23,682 nucleotides of DNA from Tieghemiomyces parasiticus (Eukaryota > Kickxellomycota > Dimargaritomycetes > Dimargaritales > Dimargaritaceae). The stretch spans positions 1 to 23,682 of the forward strand of contig JANBPT010000771.1 in NCBI GenBank assembly GCA_027575765.1, given 5' to 3'. Below, one piece after another: positions 1 through 11,303 of the stretch. Below the pieces are notes generated by a model. The model was not told where the DNA came from. It saw only the letters and a program-made list of their open reading frames with translations, and ran no database searches. Positions within the stretch are counted from its first letter, which is position 1. The number at the start of each line of letters is the position of its first letter. The translations under genes and the position numbers were made by a program.

Positions 1-1536
<1,536 letters not shown>

Positions 1537-2361
1537 ATTGGGACTAGGATATTTATTGCGAATAGGCAGTCGAACGGGTAATTGCACCACTGGTAACTTT
1601 ATATTAAACAAATCGGGTACAATGCTGTTTCGTGAGGCACGTTGTGGTAAGGGGAGACTCTGGCCAGTGGGGATTCTGGTGTAAAGAATGGGTCCGTAAA
1701 CAAGCTTAGTGTTGTATTATGGTAATGATAATAATGATCCGAGTGGAGTGCGTGAAAGGTTGACCTAGGTAGAGATCACCGTCCGATATAAGGCCTCTAT
1801 GAGTTGTTTTAGGTCGTGGACTTGGTGGAGTAACATTCCTTTGCTGGATGTGTTGCGCTGCCAGTAAGGCAGTCGAGATGGATGTAAAAGTGATTCACGC
1901 AAACAGAGAGGTAATTATTGCAATCGAGGATTACAGAGTATTAGAATGGTTGGAAGGCTTGATGGCCGGCCAAAAGATACGACCTAACTATTGTTTTACC
2001 TTGGAGTTTGAGCATCTTGGTAAGATACAAGTTGTGTAGGGTCAGGGTGACACGGCCATTGATTAGGCGGGCCCCGTTGGTCGCCAGCCTGGAGGGAGAT
2101 CGGGTTGACAGATATCCGCTAGTGACTGCATAATATATGGTAACGGGGAGCGGATTATACATAGGTACAGATTTGAGATAGCTTGGTGCCTTCGAGCGGA
2201 TGGTGGGAAAGTTAAGACACCTGAACTACCACATAGTGTGGTGCCATATCAGCCTCGGGCAGCCTAGGAACTATGGGCAAGGCGAACGGCGTCGACAAGA
2301 TGGAGGTGCTGTTGGCTGGTAAATATGGAGCGACCCGACCACAAACGCTAAACGGCCCCTT

Positions 2362-2372
2362 CCCCCCCCCCC
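2362..2372. repeat. Mononucleotide run of 11 C
   Basis: Eleven consecutive C in the TyrRS/L17 spacer. It is one of three 11-mer C or G runs in the window, all in non-coding DNA. Such runs are prone to length change and to sequencing error. Confidence 0.95.
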
Positions 2373-2488
2373 GCTCAGATCGATCATATTTATCCTACTC
2401 ACTAGGAGCGTTCCAGGCCACATTGATCCGACTCGTAACCAACTTGGCGCAAATAAACTTGATCTAAGGGTGCTAGTAGAGATTTGGA

Positions 2489-2526
2489 GTCAGTAAATCT
2501 GCCATGGTCGTTCCGTCAGTAAATCT
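2489..2526. repeat. Short direct repeat GTCAGTAAATCT
   Basis: Perfect 12-bp copies at 2489-2500 and 2515-2526, 26 bp apart start to start; both continue as (G/A)CCA. The first 10 bases recur at 23257-23266. No function is known. Confidence 0.7.
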
Positions 2527-2917
2527 ACCAGGACTGCGTTATCCTGGTTAGGCTCCCTAGTGTGCCCCCATCGGCCTTTCTATTCACCCTTGAGTGGCCA
2601 ATGACTTCCCGAATGTCGCCTTTGTGTGACACGGATGACATTTATCCCTTCAACTAGCTGCCACCAACCTCACATAGTGCCAACTAGCTCTGGTTCTAGT
2701 GCTTGCTTCCAGGGCAGGGGTTATAACGCGCCGAGGCGACCATTTCTGAAATCGGCAGGAGTCCAACAGAATGACATGGGTGGGAAACTACACGTAAGTA
2801 CGATACCAGGACAATTGCTACCCAAAGCCCTACCCTTCATCATGCACAGCTCTACTTGCGTTGAGATGCGACTTCAAGAAAGCCTGATACTGGATACCGT
2901 TAAGTGCTGATTTTACT

Positions 2918-2923
2918 TTTATT
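2918..2923 (-). terminator. Poly(A) signal AATAAA for the L17 gene
   Basis: TTTATT on the plus strand reads AATAAA on the minus strand, about 180 nt past the L17 stop codon. Placement is sensible for a 3' UTR; use is inferred. Confidence 0.5.
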
Positions 2924-3101
2924 GATACACCCATTCGAACCGGCCGTGTTCCTTCGAACCAACTCGACAGGAGTTTATGGTGGTAGGTCGGAGGGTAACC
3001 ACGGGGGCCTGGGGCCCTGGAGTCGCGGTCAAAACAAGTTCTCGTCGTCGTGGTCACCGTCAAGAGGGAAAAGCGTTAAAGTCTCGTTTGTGCAAACCCC
3101 T

Positions 3102-3671
3102 TTAGGCCTTGTTCTTGGAAGCGGCACGGCGGAGCACGCTCGAGTGCTTGGCGAGCTGGGGACGGGTCATGCGGAGGGCCTTCTTGTCGTTGGCAACGGG
3201 AACGGCCTCGGACTCCTCAGTGACGATGATCTCAATGTGGCAAGGGTTGGCCATGAAGGCGTTGATGCGACCGTGGGCACGGTAAGTGCGACGACGGTGC
3301 TTGGGGGCCGCGTTGACCTGGATGTGCTTAATCACGGTCTTCTCAATGTCCAGACCCTTGGCCTCGGCGTTAGCCTTGACGTTGTCCAGGAGGCTCATCA
3401 GGAAAATGCAACTCTTCACGGGCCAGCGACCCTGGGTCACACCCCAGGCCTTGGCCTGCGCGCAACGGCCCACACCGCCGTTGAAGGTCTTGAAGGGAAC
3501 GCACTGCCGGTGGGCGCGGACGTCCTTCAGGTACTGGATGGCCTTCTCGAGCTTGAGACCGTTAAGCACGGAGGCGGTCTCGTGCGTGTTCTTGAAGTGA
3601 ACACGCAGGTAGGAGCCGCGCGTCATAGCCGACTTGCTGGCGTTAGCGGGGGTAGCGGAATAACGAGCCAT
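3102..3671 (-). CDS. RPL17: 60S ribosomal protein L17 (uL22)
   Basis: A 189-residue intact open frame without introns. uL22 is a large-subunit protein that binds 23S/25S-type rRNA, and its long loop lines the peptide exit tunnel. Diagnostic blocks in order are [12 protein letters not shown] (about residue 22), [22 protein letters not shown] (about 56-77) with TQGRWP following, and [22 protein letters not shown] (about 116-137), which is the tunnel loop and core. The length fits eukaryotic L17 (about 184). The tail is lysine- and arginine-rich. The ATG has G at -3 and +4. Another ATG lies 21 nt upstream in a different frame, so either transcription starts downstream of it or the leader is spliced there. 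The 5' side on the minus strand is pyrimidine-rich. Confidence 0.97.
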   Translation of the reverse strand: MARYSATPANASKSAMTRGSYLRVHFKNTHETASVLNGLKLEKAIQYLKDVRAHRQCVPFKTFNGGVGRCAQAKAWGVTQGRWPVKSCIFLMSLLDNVKANAEAKGLDIEKTVIKHIQVNAAPKHRRRTYRAHGRINAFMANPCHIEIIVTEESEAVPVANDKKALRMTRPQLAKHSSVLRRAASKNKA

Positions 3672-4628
3672 GGCTGCCGATCTGTCGCCATGCGGGGTTC
3701 AATGAGAGAAAGGTGGGCGCGGAGGGTGGGTGGGAGGGGTTAGTGGGCTGGCTGAATCCGGGGATAGGCGTCGTGGTGTGGCCCATGGGGCTGTCAAGTC
3801 CGGATTCTGAAATCCCTAGAATCATCACAGACGTTCCTTCGTACAGAACCCCCTCCTCGTAACGTTGTTGCGATTCCTAGCCCGTCCCTGAAAAAACGTC
3901 TAGGACATGCTTATCTGTCGATTCTTCCAGCCCGGTGCTGGGATGGACAGATGGATGGATGATATACGCCAGACTACGTGGGGCATAGCATCGCCCTACT
4001 TCAATAGGTCGCTGGCTGGTCCGACCTACGTATCCATCCATCTGTCCCCCGCAGGATCCGGCGGAAGTTTCATCAGTTCGATTCAAAGGGTGGGCTGGAA
4101 TATAACGCATCAACGGCTTCGTGGCGGCGAGGTCGCGACGGCAATAGAGGGATGCGTGCCGTACCTTGTGTGATGGGACCTGGTGAAATTACAGGAGGTG
4201 GAAGAGAGGGAGGGTGCGAGGGCGAAGGGGTATCTTAGGTTTATCAACAACCCTTTTTGCGAATTTGACTACCGTGCGATGGCTTCGAGAGAACCTCCAC
4301 TAGTTGGTGCCGTTGGTCGACCAGGTCGCAGTGGTATGCTTGCGGGACGACCAGCCCAAGGTAGTGGCCACGTGATTTTTACACCCCCACTATCCACATA
4401 CAACACCATACGTCCACCAAATCTCCAAAGACTACCCCTGGAGCCTCTCAAATCCACCACCTTGCTCGCTTACCGTCCATGGGAGGGAGGGGACATGACG
4501 TTGCAGGGGGTTAAGGAGTCCGATGCTAACGCATTCTAGGGATTAGCTTACTAACTAGGAGTGGACGTCCAGTCGATTTTCGCTCTCACTACCAGTTTCA
4601 AAGATTCCCTCGACACCTCTCGCCCATT
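3672..4628. promoter_or_regulatory. Divergent promoter region between L17 and mt LeuRS
   Basis: 957 bp separate the two start codons, with genes pointing apart. Next to L17 (about 3700-3760) the plus strand is purine-rich, so the L17 leader is pyrimidine-rich. A 16-bp inverted repeat lies at 3945-4047. On the LeuRS side there is a TACTAAC box at 4549-4555 followed by CAG at 4570-4572, and GTATGC at 4334-4339 could be its donor; together these may form a leader intron. A short upstream frame (ATG at 4523, seven codons) would be removed by that splice. No other gene is seen. Confidence 0.5.
3945..4047. repeat. Inverted repeat, two 16-bp arms
   Basis: Arm 1 at 3945-3960 (GGACAGATGGATGGAT) and arm 2 at 4032-4047 are perfect reverse complements, with 71 bp between them. 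A further 5-bp inverted pair (GCCAG near 3968, CTGGC near 4012) lies inside. The arms are built on a GATG-like tetranucleotide. The repeat is 274-376 bp upstream of the L17 start. Confidence 0.85.
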
Positions 4629-7600
4629 ATGCCGCTGGCTTGTGTATTTGGCCACCGTGGCGGACCGAGCCTACGGCGGGGTATGGTGCGCCTCGGCCTA
4701 GCTCCCCTCGTCACACCGGCCTTTGTAGTTGGGCGAACCCTCACCAACTCGCGTACCGTCCGAATGGCCGCCTCGTCACCGGACGGAACCACCGCCGCCG
4801 CAGCAGCCACCGACCTGAGCCACGGCCTCGACTTTGCCCGTTTAGAGGCCAAATGGAAAAAGCGCTGGGCGGCCGAGAGGGCCAGCCCCGCCACGCAACC
4901 GACCGACCGTCCAGCCCGCGATCCCTATTACGTGCTAGCCATGTTCCCCTATCCGTCGGGCCACCTCCACATGGGCCACGTGCGGGTATACACGATTGCC
5001 GATACTTTGGCCCGGTTCTACAAGATGACCGGCAAGGATGTAATCCATCCTATGGCCTGGGACGCCTTCGGCTTGCCCGCCGAGAACGCCGCGATCCAGC
5101 GGAATATCCCACCGCCGGTATGGACCGTCAAAAATATCGATCACATGAAGGAACAACTTCAGACCATCTTGACCGACATTGACTGGAACATGGTAAGCCT
5201 TCCCTAGGGAGACTCAATGGGTCTGTTGTCATCCTGTACAGTATAACCCGCCAAACTTACTCCATCTCTCTCCTGTACAGCTCACCCAGCCTCTATACCC
5301 TGGCCCCACTGTCCAACAATTTTAATCACTCTCCAGGAATTCGCCACCAGCGACCCGGAATACTACCGCTGGACACAGGGTCTCTTCCTCCGGCTTTACC
5401 GTGCGGGACTGATCTACCAAAAGGAGGCGCTCGTCAACTGGGACCCAGTTGATCAGACGGTCCTGGCCAACGAGCAAGTCAGTCCTGACGGGCGGTCCTG
5501 GCGGTCAGGGGCGGTGGTCGAAAAGAAGATGCTCAAACAGTGGTTCGTTCGCATCACGGACTACGCCGAGGATCTCCTCCAAGACCTGGACCTACTGCAC
5601 GATTGGCCTGACCGTGTCAAACAGATGCAGCGTAACTGGATCGGAAAGTCCGAGGGCGCGGAGATTGACTTTGCCCTCACGGCCGAGTCCGGTGCGGCCA
5701 CGGAGAAGCTGACGGCGTTCACCAGTCGACCTGATACCCTCTACGGGGTGACCTACCTCGCCGTGTCACTGGACCACCCGCTGTTGTCTAGCGATCGGAT
5801 CCCTGTCGAAAGGCAGGCGGCCCTAGCGGCGTTTAAAACCCGGGTCGCGGCGGCCACGGCCAGCCCGTCCGGTGCAAACGATCCACACCAGGGGCTCGGT
5901 AAGGAAGGCGTGTGGACAGGCCTTGCGGTCATGCACCCGCTGACCAAGAAGCCGATTCCGGTCTATGCGGCCGAGTACGTGTTGGGTGACTACGGCACAG
6001 GCGTGGTCATGGGTGTCCCGGCCCACGACGCCCGCGACTGGGAGTTTGCCCAGTGCAACGCGGTCCCAGCGGGCGCTGTGTTTGTGGTCGATCCGCCCGC
6101 GTCCAAGTCGCCGGCCGCTCCGGGTCCCGTAGTGGGTCCTGGAACTCTGAACGCGCAATGCGGGCCTTACGTCGGCCTCACCACCACGGAGGCTATCCGA
6201 CGCATCACGGCGGACGCCACGGCGGCCGGATTCGGCCGGGCCGCGCGGCAGTACAAATTGCGCGACTGGCTCATCTCCCGCCAACGCTACTGGGGCGCCC
6301 CTGTACCCATGGTCCACTGCGGCCAATGCGGGGCCGTACCGGTTTCTGAGGCGGACCTGCCCGTTCGTTTGCCCTCGGCTGAAATGTGGACAGCGACCTT
6401 GGGTGAGGGCGGTTCGCCACTCAAGCGGGATGCCGCATGGCAGCGTACTTCCTGCCCGTCGTGCGGCGGACCAGCCACCCGCGACACCGATACCATGGAC
6501 ACTTTTGTTGATTCGTCGTGGTATTTCTTGCGATTCCTCGACGCCAAAAATCCCGAAGCGGCGTTTACTCCGGCGCACGTCCGCCGGTTTCTCCCCGTCG
6601 ACGTGTACGTTGGTGGAATCGAGCATGCCATCCTTCACCTGCTGTATGCCCGGTTTATCAGCAAGTTCCTGTGGCGTAACGGGCACTATGGTCAGCCGGC
6701 CGCAGGCGATGTCGGGGACCGGATCGATGCGCGCCGCGGCGAGCCGTTTACCAAGCTTCTCACCCAAGGGATGGTCCACGGTCGAACGTTTAAACACCCG
6801 CGGACAGATCAGTACCTGCAGCCTGACGAGGTTGACCAATCGGACCCGGTCACCCCGCGGGTGCGGGCCACGGGGGAACCCGTCGTGATCCACCACGAGA
6901 AAATGTCCAAATCCAAGTATAACGGCGTCGACCCGGCGGCTATCGTCCAAGCCCACGGCGCCGACTGTACTCGGCTACATGTGTTATACAAGGCACCACC
7001 CCAGGAGGTGCTGGAGTGGGACGACCAGAGTATCGTGGGCATCCAGCGGTGGCTTCTGCGCGTCCACCGGTTAGTCGGTCGTGTCGATACCTGCCGGGCG
7101 GCGGTCAGTCCGAGCGCTCCCATCCTGCCGGTCGGTGCCGCTGACGATGGTTCAATCGCTCACTTGGTGGATATCCAGACTCTCAGTGCGGCGGAGCGCG
7201 ACCTCTATCGGTCGGCCCATCAGACCATTGAACGTGTCACACATGATCTCCAAACGGCTCACTCGTTCAACACTGCCATCGCCAGCTTGATCAAATTGAC
7301 CAACGTCCTCGTCACACACTACCCCCCGCCGGATGCCTCCTCAGCCGTCCCTGCTACCGGCAATCTAACTCCGAATCTCTTGCCGCAGTGCCTTAGCTAT
7401 CTCATACGCATGGTCGCCCCCATGGCGCCTTGCATCTCTGAGGAACTCTGGTGGCAACTCCACCGCGCGGTGCGCCCAGACTGCACCACCGTACCATCTG
7501 TGTTTCGGCAGCCCTGGCCTGTGGTCGACCCCCGGGCCCTCGCCGAGGAAACGACGCTAACCGTCGTGCAGATTAACGGCAAGACGCGATTCAAAGTCAC

Positions 7601-7769
7601 TTTGCCTGTCACTGTGGCTGCGAATGAAACCCCCTTAACTTCCGCTATCGAGGCTGACCCACGCTTCGCGCGGTACACGATACATCGCGAATCGGGGCTT
7701 CCCGGACAAGTGGTCAAACGTATCGTCGTCAAGGGCGGCAAGTTGGTTAATTACATCGTGAAGCTGTAG
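4629..7769 (+). CDS. NAM2: Mitochondrial leucyl-tRNA synthetase
   Basis: Exons 4629-5192 and 5337-7769 give 998 residues. It attaches leucine to mitochondrial tRNA-Leu and is bacterial-type. Residues 1-46 are arginine-rich without acidic residues, as expected for a mitochondrial targeting peptide. The HIGH motif is HMGH at 114-117 within FPYPSGHLHMGH; WDAFGLPAENAA follows. The CP1 editing domain has the threonine-rich TSRPDTLYG (317 onward) and GVPAHDARD (414-422), so editing residues look intact. Two CxxC pairs (HCGQC and CPSCG) form a probable zinc site. RDWLISRQRYWGAP re-enters the catalytic core, KMSKS is at 6900-6914 (about residue 710), and the C-terminal domain ends near GKLVNYIVKL. 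An in-frame upstream exon (4279-4333 spliced to 4573) would lengthen the N-terminus by 37 residues. The symbol follows yeast NAM2 (human LARS2). Confidence 0.95.
5193..5336 (+). other. Intron of mt LeuRS (144 bp)
   Basis: GTAAGC donor after ...TDIDWNM and CTCCAG acceptor before EFATSDPEYYRW. A stronger-looking CAG at 5278-5280 would run into TAA within 15 codons, so 5336 is the frame-preserving acceptor. Phase 0. Confidence 0.9.
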
Positions 7770-10034
7770 CCGGTGAGCCGCCTTGTCACGTCACTTCAAA
7801 TTGTGTCGACCAGTGATTCACTTTCAGGGGAAATAGTCTAGTTGCGGTTTGGCCAGACGGGGGGGGGTTTAGTTTGGCTTGTCATCCGGCTGCCAGGGCC
7901 GAGTGTCAAGATTAATAGAGTACGCTATGTCATTGAAGATATGTAGCCTGACTAATAAAAAAATAAACAAAAGACGCACCAACATCTGCTATATGCGTAT
8001 AGCACACAAATAGTGTACCAAAGCCGTAGCGTGCAACTATACTGTCACGCCATTGAGATCATTAGCTTTAGCGGCCAGGTAGCTTCGGCCTTCAGGTGGT
8101 AGCCCTAAACAATTAATCTCGAGAGACGCGTCGCCGGGTCCATGGTGGGACAAGCTATAAATGTAACAGACGGCGTATATAGGGCCTTACTAAGACCCTG
8201 AATGCCATGCCGCCTGGGAATTAGAGAGAGAAGGACTTGGCACTGCTTTATCGGTTGTAGGGCCATCTTACTCCGTTAGTAAGATACTCAACCAATAGAA
8301 GCTAACCCAGCGTGGTGGATGGCAAAAGCTGACTGTAAGCGGCCGAGAATCCCGCAGTTTCGTTCCTTACGCTAAATAGACGGCACATTGGTCTAAGCAT
8401 TCGAAAGGCTACTCCAGTTAAATATGCGGGACAACTGGCTAGCCATTTCTAGCACGCTTCTGCGTGGTACGGGCCTGTGGGTTTGTCATCCATAGTCGGC
8501 ACTCATTCCATTTCCCTGGAACGGGACCTGCTGCTACTGGCACCAAATGTAGGGCAGCACTTAAATTGGTTCGCCCTGCCTCTCCGGTGCTCTGTGCGCG
8601 CCTCGCCCTCGACTCAGCTGCCTTTATTGCGCAAGCTTCGGTTGCATCCTTGCATTAACAGTTTCACGGAGATGGCGAGTATATCTATCAGACGTAGCAC
8701 ATTTCTTAATAACCTCCACCTGGCGGTCGGCGAATCCCTGTGCCGTGCTGCTTCGCAGAATTGTGCGCCTAGAAAGGGCCCGGTGCAAGTCCCAGTCTGC
8801 GGGATTATGCTAGCATAGTCGGCCCCCCCCGGACGCATGCTATCACGGCACCTCTACTTTTATCCCATCGCATCACGATGCAACGTCAAAGCCGTACCGG
8901 CTGTATACTAGTCTTTATGGGGCTGACGACCAATTCCCTCTAGTGGGACAACGGCCCTAGTTAACGGGCCGCATTTTTGTGAAAAGCGTAGAGCGAAGGT
9001 GCGGTTCTGGGCTTTCATGGTTAGGTCTCGGCACTGCAGCCGTGTGTTGGACGTAGAATTCGCACCGATAGGAAAGCCAGGCCGGGCGGGTGGAGGAAAG
9101 CGACGGCCTGAGAGAATAGTATACGTGCGGCTGGGCTAGGTAATATTTCAGCCGCGCGCATTACTTCTACAGCAGCGGTACCGCGCATTACTCTTATTGG
9201 CACTGGCGGGTAAACTTGCGAGTGGAGGTTAACAATAGATATCGGGGCCGTAATAGCCTGTATCGGTGACAATCACTCGTCGCCCCAGTTGACGGCCCAG
9301 TGATGTACGGCGACAGTCGAGAGTGTCGATTAGCAGCTTGGGTAGGCATTGAGTGGGAAAGTGGAGTAGGCAGAGAGGGAGAGCTGGCGGGACGAGAGTG
9401 GGCGAGAGGGGTGGGATTTGGCACCCCGGATGCCTGGTCTCAGGGTCCCCTCCTCCGCAACAGGACGCTTGCGATCGATTATTAGGCGAGGATCGTCCAC
9501 CCCACTGTACACAGCAGGCCTACAAGGTGCTCGATAAAGGAGGACGATCCTACCCGCGCCCAGCCAATGCGCCGTCGCTGCAGCGTGTCGTCTGTGGTCG
9601 CTCATAGTCGCTTGACAAAGGTGTTGGGTTGGTTGGGCTCGAAACCAAAATGCATGGGCGGGGGGACAGAAATAGGTCGGTCGTTGTATTTGGTCGCTTG
9701 ATTCACCATCGGCCATCTTTGAGTCCTAGGACGTGCAGCCCTTGCCAAATAGCAGCAACCCATCTACTGATACTGTAACTTCCCTTATTGTCAACCACAG
9801 CCGTTCCAATTACACTACCGGTTCTGGCTGCCCAGCCGGGTAAGGGTTGGCCCGTCTAGTCCACGGAGACACACTACACGCCTGCGCTTCACTGCTCTCG
9901 CGCGGAAAATAAGCCGGTGCTGACCGACACCCGGTCCCCGGTCAATAATATCCGTGCCGGAAGCCGCCTTCCCACAATCCGCCGGTGCTCGCGTCGCGCG
10001 CGGCACCTGTAGACCCTCTTCACACCCTCACTAG
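7770..10034. other. Region downstream of LeuRS, no recognised gene
   Basis: About 2.3 kb. It holds the LeuRS poly(A) signals, a 9-G run (7859-7867), an 8-bp stem with a 5-nt loop (8265-8285), an 8-C run (8823-8830), and a 10-bp inverted pair (9489-9498 with 9542-9551). Open frames of 60-130 residues on both strands show no known domain. Between 9360 and 9420 the minus strand is pyrimidine-rich. A 39-bp open segment at 9801-9839 has CACAG before it and GTAAGG after it and may be a short exon. Confidence 0.6.
7954..7967 (+). terminator. Poly(A) signals AATAAA (two) for mt LeuRS
   Basis: AATAAA occurs at 7954-7959 and again at 7962-7967, about 185 nt after the LeuRS stop codon, in an A-rich context. 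Position and duplication fit a 3' processing signal; use is inferred. Confidence 0.6.
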
Positions 10035-10221
10035 CCCGAGGTCTGCTATCTGGCCAGTCGTGCCCTCCTCGGAGCCGGGCTGGTCCGCCCTATCAGCCTG
10101 ACCGCCATCGCATGGACGCTGCCGCCGGCCCCTGCCGTGAAGCCCCGCGTCAAGGCAGACTTTGTCCATGCACTCTTTGACGAATCGGTTACTCCTGATC
10201 AACGCACGGGTGCTGGTGGAG
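10035..10221 (+). other. Possible unassigned exon
   Basis: Frame starting CCC GAG at 10035 is open and reads like protein (GC-rich third positions; ends ...VKADFVHALFDESV then TPDQRTGAG). It is preceded by a pyrimidine tract and CACTAG, an acceptor-like end that coincides with an in-frame stop just upstream, and followed by GTGAGC, a possible donor. I do not recognise the family. It could belong to a small gene with short exons (9801-9839 may be another), to the leader of the arrestin gene, or be chance in a stop-poor sequence. The frame stays open to 10628, but beyond 10221 it reads as low-complexity pyrimidine sequence. Confidence 0.28.
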
Positions 10222-11303
10222 GTGAGCCGTCGCCTTCCCCCATCCGCCTTCCCGTCCTTCCCCCGGACGCCAATTTTCTCTTTGCTAGCCCCGCCCACCT
10301 CGGCCTCACCGCAGTCGATTCATCCCCCGCCCCACCATTGCATATCTATTATTCCTGCCTCTTCCCGCTCTCGTGCGCACCTTATAACTGCCGCTTCCGC
10401 CGGACCTCGCCGAGCATTTTTCATTCTATCGACCCTTCCAACTTCACTGCGACATGCGCCCTCTTTATGACCGCTGCATTTGCTCTCCCGCCCTGCATAC
10501 ACTCCACTGTCAATTCGATCCCCATATTTTTGATATTCACAACATACATATTCTGCCCTAGCTTGAGCTTGAACCTTTGGACTCTCTACTCACCGCGACC
10601 CTCTAGCCTGCATACATCCTTTTTTTGACTTCGATACCGCCTACCTGCTCCCCTACTATTGCTGCAATTACTGTACCATCTCTGTTTTACCACACTACAT
10701 CGCATTAATAGTCCGCCAACGATACTTTCACTTGTACAACATTAGTCTGACCTACGACTCCTCATACCAGCTTACACTTTCCGACGCGCCTCCCTTGTCA
10801 CTGCCAACCAGTCGTAAGTGTGCCTGCCATTGCCTGCCACCATTCGTCAGCTGCTTTTCCCGCTCGCTCCTTCGCCCGTTACCGAGTTCTTTGTTATAGC
10901 GTTAGGTTCGTTGTTCGGCTTCACCCGGCCCTATCACCCCCTCGTGCCCCCCTCTCTTCATCGTCTCCTCACACCTCCCCTTCACCGTGTCGACGACTTC
11001 ATCACCATCTTGAGTTTCAGCTACGAGTTGTCGCATTTCTTTCCCCATTCTCTCCCCATACTTGCTGCCCTATAGTTTTATATTGCTCCGCTTCTGGCAC
11101 CCTTGCCAGTTGTCCTCGCCGCTTAACTAACACCTTCCCTACGCCACATATCCCGGTGTCCACTTGCTGCCCTACTCTACAGTCGCGCTGACTAGTTCAA
11201 TTTGACCATACGTTACCCATCGTTAGTTGACGCCTTCCGCACGACCGACCACCCCTGCTCTGGGATCCCCGCTTTCCCTCCCGATCGCCGTATTAGCGCT
11301 GAC
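10222..11303 (+). promoter_or_regulatory. Long pyrimidine-rich leader/promoter of the arrestin gene
   Basis: The plus strand is strongly C/T-rich. After the ATGs at 10454 and 10467 there is no ATG in any frame for 834 nt, until the arrestin start at 11304. This is what a long 5' leader selected against upstream starts looks like. It contains a good intron candidate (10814-11182). The open frames here (such as the one ending at 10628) come from the scarcity of A and G and are not supported as genes. Confidence 0.6.
10814..11182 (+). other. Predicted 5'-leader intron of the arrestin gene
   Basis: A consensus GTAAGT is found at 10814-10819, an ACTAAC branch box at 11126-11131, and an acceptor CTCTACAG ending at 11182 after a pyrimidine tract. 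All three elements match the proven introns in this window. The remaining leader (11183-11303) has no ATG. No coding evidence can confirm it. Confidence 0.45.

Larger units (their letters stand above)
1537..3101. other. Spacer between convergent TyrRS and L17 genes, no recognised gene
   Basis: These 1565 bp lie between two 3' ends. Open frames are short, lack recognisable domains and look like chance. The longest with an ATG that reads like protein is 1848-2039 (+, 63 aa), AT-richer in codon use than its neighbours. The stretch also holds an 11-C run (2362-2372), two direct repeats (12 bp at 2489 and 2515; 9 bp at 2651 and 2681), a 6-bp stem with a 3-nt loop at 2228-2242, and a probable poly(A) signal for the L17 gene. 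Confidence 0.7.

Noticed and set aside
2930..2965. Two GGTTCGAA-like boxes on the minus strand resembling a tRNA B box
   Set aside because: No A box at the right distance and no acceptor or anticodon stem can be drawn; the stretch lies in the L17 3' region.
2904..3743. 279-residue plus-strand open frame across the L17 locus
   Set aside because: It is the antisense of the L17 gene; its glycine/valine/leucine-rich sequence reflects the reverse complement of a codon-biased gene.
5823..6956. 377-residue minus-strand open frame inside LeuRS
   Set aside because: It overlaps the editing domain and catalytic core of LeuRS, whose motifs are unambiguous; the antisense frame shows no domain.
8265..8285. 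Perfect 8-bp stem with 5-nt loop
   Set aside because: A few such stems are expected by chance in a window of this size, and it lies alone in the spacer.
9330..9716. 128-residue minus-strand open frame with a good ATG context
   Set aside because: The N-terminus looks plausible, but the rest lacks domain features and becomes low complexity; no splice pattern rescues it.
10020..10298. 92-residue minus-strand open frame rich in Arg, Lys and Gly
   Set aside because: It begins with GTG and its composition follows from the pyrimidine-rich plus strand.
10137..10628. 163-residue plus-strand open frame
   Set aside because: It starts with GTG, not ATG, and most of it is translated pyrimidine-rich leader. 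Only its first part is kept as a possible exon.
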